In this document: positions 30,011 to 39,425 of the stretch, piece after piece
Layout: every line of letters begins with the position of its first letter
Numbering within the stretch: the stretch's first letter is position 1
DNA from: an uncultured Alphaproteobacteria bacterium
Lineage (GTDB): Bacteria > Pseudomonadota > Alphaproteobacteria > Caulobacterales > Hyphomonadaceae
DNA length: 64,000 nt
Assembly: GCA_903842595.1 (NCBI GenBank)
Contig: CAIMMO010000254.1
Coordinates: forward strand, 24,040 to 88,039
Direction of reading: 5' to 3'
Notes under the pieces: model-generated
Database searches by the model: none
What the model saw: only the letters and a program-made list of their open reading frames with translations
Told to the model about the DNA's origin: nothing
Made by a program: the position numbers and the translations under genes

Positions 30011-30090
30011 GGTGTCGACAGGGAAGCGAAATCCACCGTCGCGCCAAACCGGCCAGAGGTGGATTTCGCGTTGCTCAATCCACCCTACGA
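30007..30090. repeat. Copy 1 of a GTAGGGTG/GCGAAATCCACC intergenic palindromic repeat
   Basis: Arms gcgaaatccacc (30026-30037) and ggtggatttcgc (30058-30069), plus flanking gtagggtg and caatccaccctacga; relative at 38544-38578. Confidence 0.7.
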
Positions 30091-30960
30091 TAGTCCCGGC
30101 GCCAGGTCCTTGAGCATGAACGCCGAGGTCAGAAGCAAGTAGACGCCGAATACGCGCTTGAGCTTGACGGGGTCGAGCTTGTGCGCGGCCGCCGCGCCGA
30201 GCGGCGCTGTCCAGATGCTCATCGCAACGATAGCCGCCAGTGCGATCACATTGACGAAGCCCACAGATCCTGCCGGCAGGCCCCGTGCGCCGATGCCGGC
30301 GATCACGCTGCCGATGGCGCCGGGCACGGCAATGATCGTACCGAAGCCGGCCGCGGTCGCCACGGCCCGGTGCATGTTGACGCCGCTCATCGTCATGATC
30401 AGCACGGCCGGCGTGCCGCCGCCAATGCCGAGCAGTGACGAGAAGGCGCCGAGGCCTGAACCAAGCGCCGCGCGCGCGGGGCCCTTCGGCATGTTTTCCT
30501 CGACCTTCGCCTTGCGGCCGAGAATCTGGAAGATGAATTGCAGACCGAGCGGGATCAGGAAGAGCCCGAACACGATCTTGAGCTGGCTGCCATCGAGAAA
30601 GCTGGTCAGCGCGACGCCGCCGATTACGCCGGCCACCACCCAGGGCAGCCACCCCTTCAGGATGTTCCAGTCGACCGCCCCGCGCTTGGCGTGCGCCTGC
30701 ACGGATCGAAGTGAGGTAAAGAAGATGGTGGCGAGCGAGGTGCCGATCGCGACATGCATGATGTGCTCATCCCCACCCTGATGCGGCAGGACCGTGAGCA
30801 CGGCTGCCAGGGCCGGCACGACAACGAAACCGCCGCCTATGCCGAACATGCCCGCAACGAAGCCCGCAAACAGCCCCGCCATCAGCATTGACAGAACCAG
30901 CAGGCCATACTGCTGGAACATCTGTCCCAACCAGTCCTGCTGCGAGGCAAAGTCGGCCAT
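30085..30960 (-). CDS. Sulfite exporter TauE/SafE family protein
   Basis: Multi-TM; GFVAGMFGIGGGFVVVPAL and GAFSSLLGIGGGTPAVLIMTM duplicated motifs. Start uncertain (track 31059). Confidence 0.9.
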   Translation of the reverse strand: MADFASQQDWLGQMFQQYGLLVLSMLMAGLFAGFVAGMFGIGGGFVVVPALAAVLTVLPHQGGDEHIMHVAIGTSLATIFFTSLRSVQAHAKRGAVDWNILKGWLPWVVAGVIGGVALTSFLDGSQLKIVFGLFLIPLGLQFIFQILGRKAKVEENMPKGPARAALGSGLGAFSSLLGIGGGTPAVLIMTMSGVNMHRAVATAAGFGTIIAVPGAIGSVIAGIGARGLPAGSVGFVNVIALAAIVAMSIWTAPLGAAAAHKLDPVKLKRVFGVYLLLTSAFMLKDLAPGLS

Positions 30961-31155
30961 GTCGTTCAACGCCACTGGGTTGCTTCCTGAGCCCGATGTT
31001 TCGGGATTGGTCCATTCCGCCGAACTGGAATCATTTTTCGAGCGGAAGGCTTGCGACATCGCGCTCTGCCGTTCGCGCGGGCAAGACAGTCGTGGCTCGT
31101 CCCGTCACTAAACATGCACGGCGCCCCCTATTGCAGCGCCAGCGCCCGTCCGGCG

Positions 31156-31189
31156 CCCACGCGGGAGGAATGCGCGCCTCCCGCGTGGG
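31156..31189 (-). terminator. Strong hairpin downstream of the TonB-dependent receptor
   Basis: Perfect 13-nt arms cccacgcgggagg / cctcccgcgtggg, 8-nt loop, no clear T-tract. Confidence 0.55.
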
Positions 31190-31207
31190 ACCTACCGGTC
31201 AGGCCGC

Positions 31208-33922
31208 TCAGAACGACTGCTTGGCGCGGACGTAGTAGAACGAACCCTGCCAGTCGACGATCGAATCGGATCGATAGATCCGCCCGTTCGTTGTTTCCTG
31301 AAGGTAGGGATTGCCTTCGGCCGGATAGCTGTCGAGGATGTTGCGTGCGCCGACGGCGACCGCGAGATCTTCGTTGATATCCCAGGCTAGCTCGAGGTCG
31401 AACAGAACTTCTGCGGGAATCTCCTGCTTGGCGAGGCCCTGCGGATAGGCGGTCGGCGGGCGGTTGTTCAGAGGATCATCAGCGTCGGTCCGGCACGTGA
31501 AACCGTCCGACCCGTTGCCGGTGAGGCAGTTCGACACCGTGTAGTCTCCGGAATAGCTGGCCCGGAACAGGCCCGTGAGCGGACCATATTCGTGCTGCGC
31601 CGTGAACACACCGCGGATTTCCGGCGCCCCATTCTCGAAGTCGAACACGTCTTCCTCGAAGAACAGTCTGGCGATGTTCACCTTCTCTATCGAATACGTG
31701 TTGTAGTTCAGGCTTGTGGTGAACGTGGTCTCGCCGATATCGCCCCAGTCGGCATTGTAGGAGACAACCAGATCGACGCCTTCGGTCTTCGAGTCAAACG
31801 CGTTCTGGAAGAAGTTCACGCCGCCGATCGTGTCGGCGCCGGGAACGGCTGCAGCCAGCAGCGCCGCACGGATTCCAGCGTCGACGTTGATCGTGGCGGT
31901 GGCGTAGAACTGGTCTTCAAGGTCGATCTTGTAGAAGTCCAGCGTGACGTCGAAACCCGCGAACGAGCCGGTCGCGCCGAGCGAGTAGTTGGTTGACGTT
32001 TCCGGTTTGAGCTCCTTCGCGCCGAGAAATTGCGAGACAGGATTGGTTGCCGGGAACAGGCCAACCGCCACCGGCTCGCCGGCGGGAAAGCGCGTCGAGA
32101 CGTTGATGGTCGAGAGCTGGCCTGGGGTGGGCGCACGGAAACCCGTTCCGATGGAGCCCCGCAGGTTTATGTCCGGAGCAAGCTTCCAGCGACCGGCGAG
32201 CTTGTAGTCGAACGTCTCGCCGAAATCGGAGAAATTCTCAAAGCGGAGCGCGAGACCGACGAAGATCTCGTTGGTGACGTCTGCTGCAAAATCGACATAG
32301 CCGGCATAGCTGTCGCGATTGAGGGAGCCGGAATAGGCCGGGTCGTTGCCAGGAAAACCATCCGACCCCACGGCCAACTGGGTGTAGACCGGGTCAGACG
32401 CCGTCTGGCAGTTGGCGGTCGTGATGCCAGCCGCTGTCCCGGCAGCCGTGGCTGTTCGCGCCGCGACCGCTGCTTCGTTGGAGCAGAAATTCCAGGGGTC
32501 CTGCCGTGCATAGGGACCAGCAATCCAGGACGCCACCTCGCCCGGCACGATCTCGTATCCCTCGTCGCGGTACTCCACGCCGAAGCCGATATCGAGCGGG
32601 TTGGCGAAAAAACCGACCGGCGCCGAGTAGACGAAGTCGGCATTGAGACCGAGTTCGTCCGAGATCAGGTCGCCGGGGCTGAAGGACGTCGGCGACAGGT
32701 TCCCCAATGATGGGTTGACCGTGTTCCAGAGCGTGTAGTGGATCTGGTTCTTCCCGTAGCGTCCCGAGAAATCATAGAGGAAGTCGGGCGTGAACTCGCC
32801 CTTCACGCCGCCGGTGAAGGAGTAGTCGACGACATTGCCGCCGAAGCGGGGCGTGCGCCCCGCCGGATAGTTGGTGATATACTGGAAGATTGCGCCGGTC
32901 TGCGTGCGGATGCGCGATGTGTTGATACCGGCGACGGGACTGCGATAGTTGAAGTCGCCGTCCGACTGACTGTTTGAATAGTTTGCGAAGCCGTAGAGCT
33001 CCATGACGTCCGACAGCTTGTAGCCCGCATTGACGAAGCCCCGGATGGCTTCGGCCTCGGGCTGCCCCCAGATCTGAACGTTGGCGGTATCGAAGTCAGC
33101 GCCAGAACCGAAAAGGTATTCGAACTGCGGGTTGGCGGCGAGGTATGTCGCAACATCGAAACTGCCCTGCTGCCAGTTCACCCCATTCGTCTGGCCGCGC
33201 TGGATCGCCCATTCCATGCCACGGTTGGTGGGCTGGGCGGATGTACCTTCCACGCTGACATTGATGAAACCGGCGTCGCCTATCGGCAGGCCGAGATTTG
33301 CAGCGATGAACACGTCCTCGCCATCGCCCTCGTCATAGCTGCCCGCCTGGAACTGGATCTCGCCGCCTGTAGGGGCATCCTTGAGAATGAAGTTCATGAC
33401 GCCCGCAATGGCATCCGATCCGTACTGTGCAGCCGCACCGTCCCGCAACACTTCGACCGTCTTGAGCGCCGATGCGGGAATGGTGGCGACATCTGGACCC
33501 TGCGTACCAGAACCTCCGATCGAGACCAGTGCCGCCCGGTGTCGACGCTTGGAGTTCACAAGCACCAACGTCTTGTCGGACGACAGCCCGCGCAAGGCCG
33601 CCGGACGGACGAAGGTCGCACCGTCGGAAATCGGCTGGCGTGCGATGGTGTAGGATGGGACAAGCGTCTTCAGGACGTCCGCTGTGTCGGTGAATGAGAT
33701 GTCCTCGATCGCCTCGGCCGTAAGCACGTCTACCGGCACCGCGGAATCCGCGACGCTGCGGCCCTCTGTGCGCGAGCCGGTGACGACGATGATGTCTCCG
33801 GATGCTGGCTGATCGTCAGCCGCGGTATCCGGCGCACTCTGCGCCCATGCCGGGCCTCCCCCCATCAGCGCCGCCCCCACGACTGCGCCGACAATGCCTG
33901 AGTAGAGAAGTTTGGTCTTCAT
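31208..33922 (-). CDS. TonB-dependent receptor
   Basis: Signal MKTKLLYSGIVGAVVGAALMGGGPAWAQ; plug domain ITGSR-like VVTGSRTEGR, VLVLVNSKRRHRA-type region, DGAAAQYGSDAIAGVMNFILK; C-terminal FYYVRAKQSF. Confidence 0.95.
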   Translation of the reverse strand: MKTKLLYSGIVGAVVGAALMGGGPAWAQSAPDTAADDQPASGDIIVVTGSRTEGRSVADSAVPVDVLTAEAIEDISFTDTADVLKTLVPSYTIARQPISDGATFVRPAALRGLSSDKTLVLVNSKRRHRAALVSIGGSGTQGPDVATIPASALKTVEVLRDGAAAQYGSDAIAGVMNFILKDAPTGGEIQFQAGSYDEGDGEDVFIAANLGLPIGDAGFINVSVEGTSAQPTNRGMEWAIQRGQTNGVNWQQGSFDVATYLAANPQFEYLFGSGADFDTANVQIWGQPEAEAIRGFVNAGYKLSDVMELYGFANYSNSQSDGDFNYRSPVAGINTSRIRTQTGAIFQYITNYPAGRTPRFGGNVVDYSFTGGVKGEFTPDFLYDFSGRYGKNQIHYTLWNTVNPSLGNLSPTSFSPGDLISDELGLNADFVYSAPVGFFANPLDIGFGVEYRDEGYEIVPGEVASWIAGPYARQDPWNFCSNEAAVAARTATAAGTAAGITTANCQTASDPVYTQLAVGSDGFPGNDPAYSGSLNRDSYAGYVDFAADVTNEIFVGLALRFENFSDFGETFDYKLAGRWKLAPDINLRGSIGTGFRAPTPGQLSTINVSTRFPAGEPVAVGLFPATNPVSQFLGAKELKPETSTNYSLGATGSFAGFDVTLDFYKIDLEDQFYATATINVDAGIRAALLAAAVPGADTIGGVNFFQNAFDSKTEGVDLVVSYNADWGDIGETTFTTSLNYNTYSIEKVNIARLFFEEDVFDFENGAPEIRGVFTAQHEYGPLTGLFRASYSGDYTVSNCLTGNGSDGFTCRTDADDPLNNRPPTAYPQGLAKQEIPAEVLFDLELAWDINEDLAVAVGARNILDSYPAEGNPYLQETTNGRIYRSDSIVDWQGSFYYVRAKQSF

Positions 33923-34488
33923 TCTGTTGGTCCCCGTGTGTCTCGAATTCTCCTCTGTTTCCGTCCCGGTCATTTTTTGGGTGGAGGGCCGTTTCTTGTT
34001 GAGACGATGAGGGCATCCGGACTTGCACGGGGAAAGCTGAACCCGACGGGACTGGCTCAGAATCGTGAGCATGTTGGAATTTCGGGCGCCGCGTTTTCGC
34101 ACGCACAACGGGATTCAGGGCGGAACTGCGAACGCAGCCGCCCGATGCGAATTTTCCTTATCGCGTCGAAGCATTATGACAGGTCTGAATCGCGCGGCCA
34201 TGGCGCATGATGCAAACGGCGCCCCGGGTCACGCTTAAGCGCGCTGCGTGGTGATCGCTTGAGCGTGATTGCTCAATGCGCCGCCACGACAAGGGCGCGC
34301 CAGGCGCCCGCCGGACGCATATGCGCGATTCATGCGCGCACTTGCCTGAAGGTCGATCAGGATTCCACGCGCCGCTGGAAGTTGAGGCGCAGCGTGCCAC
34401 GCATATGGGCGAACGACGCACAGCCATGTATCCGCTTTTCACGCAGCTTGGCTCCGCATAGCCTGCGCATACATCTGGAGACTCGATA

Positions 34489-35475
34489 ATGACGCGCGCG
34501 AAGGCCTTTCGGACTCTTCTCTGTGTTGCGGCGCTGGCGGCAACTGCGCCCGCCGCGCTCGCGCAGACCTACCAGCCGCCGCGCACACCCGATGGCCGTC
34601 CCGATCTTCAGGGCATGTGGACCAATTCGAGCATCACGACGCTGGAACGCACCAACGCCTCCCTGCCCCTCTTCCTCAATCCGGAGCAGGTCGCGGGCAT
34701 GGAAGGCCAACGGCTACAGCAGGAAGTCGCGCAGAACAGCCGCACCAACCCTGATGAGGGCGCACCGGCCGCTGGCGGCGCCATAGGCGGCTACAATGCT
34801 TTCTGGCTGGACCGCGGCATGCGGGTGGGCGTCGTCAACGGTAAGGCGCGCTCGTCATGGATCACCGAACCGGCCAATGGAAAGATGCCGGTCTCCGACC
34901 CGGGCCGGAAGCGCATCGCGGAGATCATGAAGACGCGTAATGAGGACGGGCCTGAAGGCATGAACCCTGCGGACCGCTGCCTTGTCGGTTCACGCGGCTC
35001 GGGCGGGCCGCCCATGCTGAACAACATATACAACAACACATACCAGATCGTGCAGACGCCCGACCATGTGATGATCGATGTCGAGATGATGCACGACGCA
35101 CGCATTGTGCGCCTGAACCAGCTGCACAGGCCGGCGCCGGTCACGCAATGGCTGGGCGACAGCGTTGGGCGCTGGGAGGGCGACACGCTGGTGATCGTAA
35201 CGAAGAACTGGAATCGCTGGCACGGCGATTACGAGCCGGTCTTCCTGTCCGAGCAGGCGACCGTAACCGAGCGCTTCACCCGCACCGGCGCGGACGAACT
35301 GACTTACGCTTTCGAGATCGACGATCCGGGCTTCTACACGCAGACATGGAAGGGCGAGATGATCTTCACGACATCCAGCGGCCCGGTCTATGAATTCGCC
35401 TGCCATGAGGGTAACCACGCCCTGCATGGCATCCTGCAGGGCGCGCGGATTCTTGAGGCGAAGGCGAAGCCGTAG
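34489..35475 (+). CDS. Exported protein of an uncharacterised family, paralogue of 54633-55670
   Basis: Signal peptide; GRPDLQGMWTNSSITTLERTNASLPLFLNPEQ; NNTYQIVQTPDHVM; YEFACHEGNHALHGIL. Confidence 0.85.
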   Translation: MTRAKAFRTLLCVAALAATAPAALAQTYQPPRTPDGRPDLQGMWTNSSITTLERTNASLPLFLNPEQVAGMEGQRLQQEVAQNSRTNPDEGAPAAGGAIGGYNAFWLDRGMRVGVVNGKARSSWITEPANGKMPVSDPGRKRIAEIMKTRNEDGPEGMNPADRCLVGSRGSGGPPMLNNIYNNTYQIVQTPDHVMIDVEMMHDARIVRLNQLHRPAPVTQWLGDSVGRWEGDTLVIVTKNWNRWHGDYEPVFLSEQATVTERFTRTGADELTYAFEIDDPGFYTQTWKGEMIFTTSSGPVYEFACHEGNHALHGILQGARILEAKAKP

Positions 35476-35481
35476 CTTCCC

Positions 35482-36888
35482 CTACTTCACAAACGCCCGC
35501 ACGACGCCCTCGAGAAACTGCTGACTCTCGTATAGCGACCGCACGCGTAGCTTCTCGTTGAGGCCATGCGCGTTGGTCTCACCACTCTTTGCGAACATTC
35601 CGCTCAGGCCGTAAGTCGGAATCCCGGCATTCATGAGGAAACGGCCGTCGGTGGCGCCTGCCGCCATCACTGGAGCGATCGGAACCTCAGGCCAGACCTT
35701 TGCAGCCTGCGCCTTGATCGGACCCATGATCTCGTCGGTCAACGGCGGCGCGGACGAGCCGTCGCGACGACGCACGATGGCGACCTTCACTTCGGGATCG
35801 TTGATTGCGGCTTCAAGCGTTTCCTGCACCTGCTCCGGCGTCGTGCCCTGCATAACGCGGCAGGACAACGTTACGGTCGCGCGCTGCGGTAGCGCGTTTG
35901 GCGCATGTCCCGCTTCCAGTTGCGTCGCGACGCAGGTGGTATGAAGCGACGCGTTGTAGGTCGGATCCGCCATCAGCACACGCAGTGCGGCAGCATCTTC
36001 GGGAAAGCGCGCCAGAATCGACATTGCCGCCCCAACACCGCCGCCGAGGATCGGCCCAGTGATGCGGAAGTATTCGCGCACAACTGGCGTCAACTGGACC
36101 GGAAAGGACAGCTTCGAGACTTTGTCGGCAGCAGCGACCACGCGGTAGATCGCATTGTCGGGCGTTGGCCGCGACGAGTGCCCGCCCGGATTGGTCACTT
36201 CAAGCGTATAGACCTGGTGGATCTTCTCGCCCGCCTGCACCTGCAGGACCAGAGGCCTGCCGTCATCAGACAAAAGCCCGCCTGCGCCTTCGTTCAGGGC
36301 GAACGCGGCGTCGAACAGGTTGCGGTGGTTGTTGAGAATGTAGTCGATGCCATTGACGCGGTTGGAAGTTTCCTCCCCGCAGGTCAGCGCCATCACGATG
36401 TCGCGCGACGGGCGGAGATTTCCCTCACGCTTGAAGCGGGTCATCAGTTCAAGCCATACGGAAGCCTGACCTTTCATGTCTGCGGTTCCGCGGCCGAAGA
36501 AGAAACCGTTCTCCTCGATCAGCGTGAAGGGGTCGCGCTCCCAGTCCTCGCGGCGGGCATCGACAACGTCGATATGCCCGACCAGCAATACGCCCTTCTT
36601 CGTGGCGCGCGATGACCGCAACGTCGCAACGATGTTGCCATCGTCGGGACGGTCGGGCGGGATGATCACCTGAAGATCTTCCGGCGCATATCCAGCAGCG
36701 AGCAGGCGCGTCTCAGCCGCGCGCACGACCTTGGTGCATGAGCCGGTCGTGGGCGAGGAATCGATCTCGACCATTTCCTCGAAGATTTCGCGGAGCGCCG
36801 CGCGATTCGCCTCGGATGTCTGCGCTGCGGCCGGCAAACCCAACGATGCGGCCACGACAGCCGCGAAAGCCAGTGACGTCTTGCGCAC
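35482..36888 (-). CDS. M20/M25/M40 family metallopeptidase, exported
   Basis: GTG start with ggaacggagact upstream; VLLVGHIDVVDARREDWERDPFT; GRGTADMKGQAS; VTNPGGHSSRP. Confidence 0.92.
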   Translation of the reverse strand: MRKTSLAFAAVVAASLGLPAAAQTSEANRAALREIFEEMVEIDSSPTTGSCTKVVRAAETRLLAAGYAPEDLQVIIPPDRPDDGNIVATLRSSRATKKGVLLVGHIDVVDARREDWERDPFTLIEENGFFFGRGTADMKGQASVWLELMTRFKREGNLRPSRDIVMALTCGEETSNRVNGIDYILNNHRNLFDAAFALNEGAGGLLSDDGRPLVLQVQAGEKIHQVYTLEVTNPGGHSSRPTPDNAIYRVVAAADKVSKLSFPVQLTPVVREYFRITGPILGGGVGAAMSILARFPEDAAALRVLMADPTYNASLHTTCVATQLEAGHAPNALPQRATVTLSCRVMQGTTPEQVQETLEAAINDPEVKVAIVRRRDGSSAPPLTDEIMGPIKAQAAKVWPEVPIAPVMAAGATDGRFLMNAGIPTYGLSGMFAKSGETNAHGLNEKLRVRSLYESQQFLEGVVRAFVK

Positions 36889-36978
36889 ATCAGTCTCCGT
36901 TCCGGGGCCGTGAGCCCGACGGCGCCTGTGTGACGCATTCACGTCCGGCGCACAATGCACATCGGCCACGGCGTGCGC

Positions 36979-37428
36979 CTAGCAGTCGATGTCGTACCTT
37001 GCCAGCCGCTCGCGGTAGCGGCGAACGGCGTCGTGAACGTCGTCGACTGCGGGAGCGACCGCGGGGTTGTCGAAGTTCGGGGTCGACCGGATGCGACCCC
37101 TGTCATCGGCGTACAGCAAGCCCCTCTCGATCAGCTGCTTGACCTTACGCCGCACTGTCTCGCGCGGAATCTCTAGCCTGTCCGCCACCTGCAGCATCGT
37201 GATCGAGCCGCGCCACTCTTCAGGCGCTCGGGCTGTCGTCGAAAGCGCGCGAACCCTGGCGGGGTCGGCCAACACCGGACGCATGGTGGCTTCAGCAACG
37301 CAGAGGTATATCGCGATGCTTTCCAGGTCAGCCTGCACGAGCGTGCGGGTCGCATAGATCACGTCGAGCAGAAGCTCGAGCGAAGCATAGGCCTTGGGCC
37401 GCAGGTCTTGGGGTATGGAAGCCATCAA
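36979..37428 (-). CDS. Winged-helix DNA-binding protein
   Basis: SITMLQVADRLEIPRETVRRKVKQLIERGLLYADDRGRI. Confidence 0.75.
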   Translation of the reverse strand: MMASIPQDLRPKAYASLELLLDVIYATRTLVQADLESIAIYLCVAEATMRPVLADPARVRALSTTARAPEEWRGSITMLQVADRLEIPRETVRRKVKQLIERGLLYADDRGRIRSTPNFDNPAVAPAVDDVHDAVRRYRERLARYDIDC

Positions 37429-37511
37429 AAATCATGGTATGCGATCACGGATAGGCGCGGAAGTGTTCCACGCGCCGCAGGGGGGGCCGCCAGACCGCTG
37501 TCAGACCGCCG

Positions 37512-38501
37512 TCAGGCCCAGCAGACGCCCGTAAGCATGCCGCCCGAGTCAACCAGCATCCGCGCGCCCGCACCATCAAGCGAGGCAACGCCTATCTCGC
37601 CGCCGAGCGACGTATAGGCCATGCGGCGGCACGGCAAATCGAGAGCGACGCCGATCGCCTCCTTGAGCCCGCGCACGAGAATCTGCCGGTCTAGGCGCGT
37701 TGCGGGATTGAAACCGGCAGGCGCATCCATCGGCGCGCGCGACACCGTGTTGTCGCCCCGGTCGGTCCAGTAGAGCGTACGCGAAGCAAGGTCGAGATCT
37801 AGGTCGATAGGCTCGGGCAGGCGCGAGAAGAGGGTCACCATATCGCGGCGGTTCGAAGGCGTGGCGCCGCGCGGCGCCTGCATGTCTATGCGCCGGATCA
37901 AGCCCTGCCCTGCATTGTCGCCGCCCTTCTGGGTAAAGTAGACATGACCGCGGCTCGGATCGAGCGCGAGGCCCACGCACCAGCGAGACTGGTCGCCTGC
38001 GTCCAGAACCGGGTTGCCGGTGACGACCAGCGTCTCGATGTTCGAGCCGTCTAGATTGCAGCGCTGCACCGCCATCCCCTCCCGGTCGGACCAGTAGAGC
38101 TTGGCCGCGCGCTCATCGATCTTGAGCTGCTTGGGCGTGAATGTGCCGCCTGGCGTGACAATCGTTGTCACGTCGGAGCCATCGCGCTCGCAACGCATGA
38201 TGAAGCCGTCGTCCTTCTCGGCGCGGCCCATGTTCGTCCAGTAGATCTGGCCTGTGGCCGTGTGCACGGCGATGCCATCATTGACGCCGGATGGCCGCGA
38301 ACCATCCTTCGGCGTGTCATCGACCAGCGTAACAGGCGAGCCGCCGGTGGCGTCCAGCATCAGCACCTTCGCCTGGCCAAGAAAGAACAGCTTTGGCGGC
38401 GCGACGGCGGGTTGAGCTTGCCCCCCCACGCTTTCGCAGCCTGCCAGCACAAACGCCCCGCCAAGTCCGGCCGCCAGCTGCCTGCGGTTAAACGCCGTCA
38501 T
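37512..38501 (-). CDS. YWTD/LDLR-class-B-like beta-propeller lipoprotein
   Basis: RRQLAAGLGGAFVLAGCES lipobox; repeats IYWTNMGRAEKDDGF, LYWSDREGMAVQRCNLDGSNIETL, LYWTDRGDNTVSRAPMD. Confidence 0.85.
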   Translation of the reverse strand: MTAFNRRQLAAGLGGAFVLAGCESVGGQAQPAVAPPKLFFLGQAKVLMLDATGGSPVTLVDDTPKDGSRPSGVNDGIAVHTATGQIYWTNMGRAEKDDGFIMRCERDGSDVTTIVTPGGTFTPKQLKIDERAAKLYWSDREGMAVQRCNLDGSNIETLVVTGNPVLDAGDQSRWCVGLALDPSRGHVYFTQKGGDNAGQGLIRRIDMQAPRGATPSNRRDMVTLFSRLPEPIDLDLDLASRTLYWTDRGDNTVSRAPMDAPAGFNPATRLDRQILVRGLKEAIGVALDLPCRRMAYTSLGGEIGVASLDGAGARMLVDSGGMLTGVCWA

Positions 38502-38543
38502 ATGCCCCTCGCCGATTTGTGGCGGGAGATTAGCGGGTGGCCC

Positions 38544-38578
38544 GTAGGGTGGATAGAGCCCAGCGAAATCCACCCTAC
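38544..38578. repeat. Copy 2 of the GTAGGGTGGAT palindromic repeat
   Basis: gtagggtggatagagcccagcgaaatccaccctac; arms gtagggtggat / atccaccctac. Confidence 0.75.
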
Positions 38579-38584
38579 CCTCCC

Positions 38585-39274
38585 CTAGCTTTGCGGCGCC
38601 CAGCTTATGCCGAAGGCGCTGACCTTTGGCTGCGCCGCACGCATCGCCGGCAGGTTGGACGCAGGCTGCACGCCATCGCCGACGATGTCTGCGGGCAGCG
38701 AATCGGCGCCCGGCGCCAGGCGTACGGCGGGCGCGCAGCCATTCGCCTCGCCCAGCTTGCCACCCTTCCAGTCTGCAACGAAGCCGCCATAGTCCCACTG
38801 AAAGCCCATCACCTCGAAGGGCATGCCATTGGCCGCTTCCACCGCTTCAATGCCATCACCGATCTTCACCCCGCCCGGACCGGTCCATTGCGACTCAGGC
38901 GCGCTGACCATCACGGCCGAAAGGTCAGTTCGCTCCTCCTCGTTGCGGAACACCACCTCGATCCGCCGCGCAGGATCAGTGGGGTAGATCGCCGTCACGT
39001 TCATCTGGGCGCCTTCGGGGCCGGCGATGGTCTCGGGAATCACATTCGCCCTGCCAAACACCGCCGCCAGCGAAGCGGGGGTCGCCCCGCGGGTGAACGG
39101 AGCGCCGCACCCGAGCACGAGCGATGCTGTCGCCCTCGCGCCTTCAGCGGCGCTCTCCAGAGCCGGTGCTGGCGTCTTGGCGACGTCCACGGCTGGCGCC
39201 ACGTCCGCCTCGCCGCCACAAGCAGCGACAAGAAGACCGCCGCAGATCAGGCTGGCCGCAACGAAAACGCGCAT
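38585..39274 (-). CDS. Hypothetical lipoprotein
   Basis: MRVFVAASLICGGLLVAACGGEAD lipobox. Confidence 0.75.
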   Translation of the reverse strand: MRVFVAASLICGGLLVAACGGEADVAPAVDVAKTPAPALESAAEGARATASLVLGCGAPFTRGATPASLAAVFGRANVIPETIAGPEGAQMNVTAIYPTDPARRIEVVFRNEEERTDLSAVMVSAPESQWTGPGGVKIGDGIEAVEAANGMPFEVMGFQWDYGGFVADWKGGKLGEANGCAPAVRLAPGADSLPADIVGDGVQPASNLPAMRAAQPKVSAFGISWAPQS

Positions 39275-39425
39275 TCTGGCTCCGCCGGTTCACGAGCGGC
39301 AAGAGTGGGACGGCGATGCGGGCGGCGCAAGGTCGCCAAGGCAGCCAGAAAATCTGCTCCGGATACTGAATTTTTGTCCACGCGGGCCAAAGCGCGCTTG
39401 ACCCATCCCCCGGCTCACGCCGAAC

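Noticed and set aside
29474-30652. 392-aa minus-strand ORF
   Set aside because: Overlaps dipeptidase and TauE/SafE in a shadow frame; no domain.
34230-34267. Inverted repeat cacgcttaagcg / cgcttgagcgtg
   Set aside because: One mismatch, no T-tract and no clear gene context; too weak to call a regulatory element.
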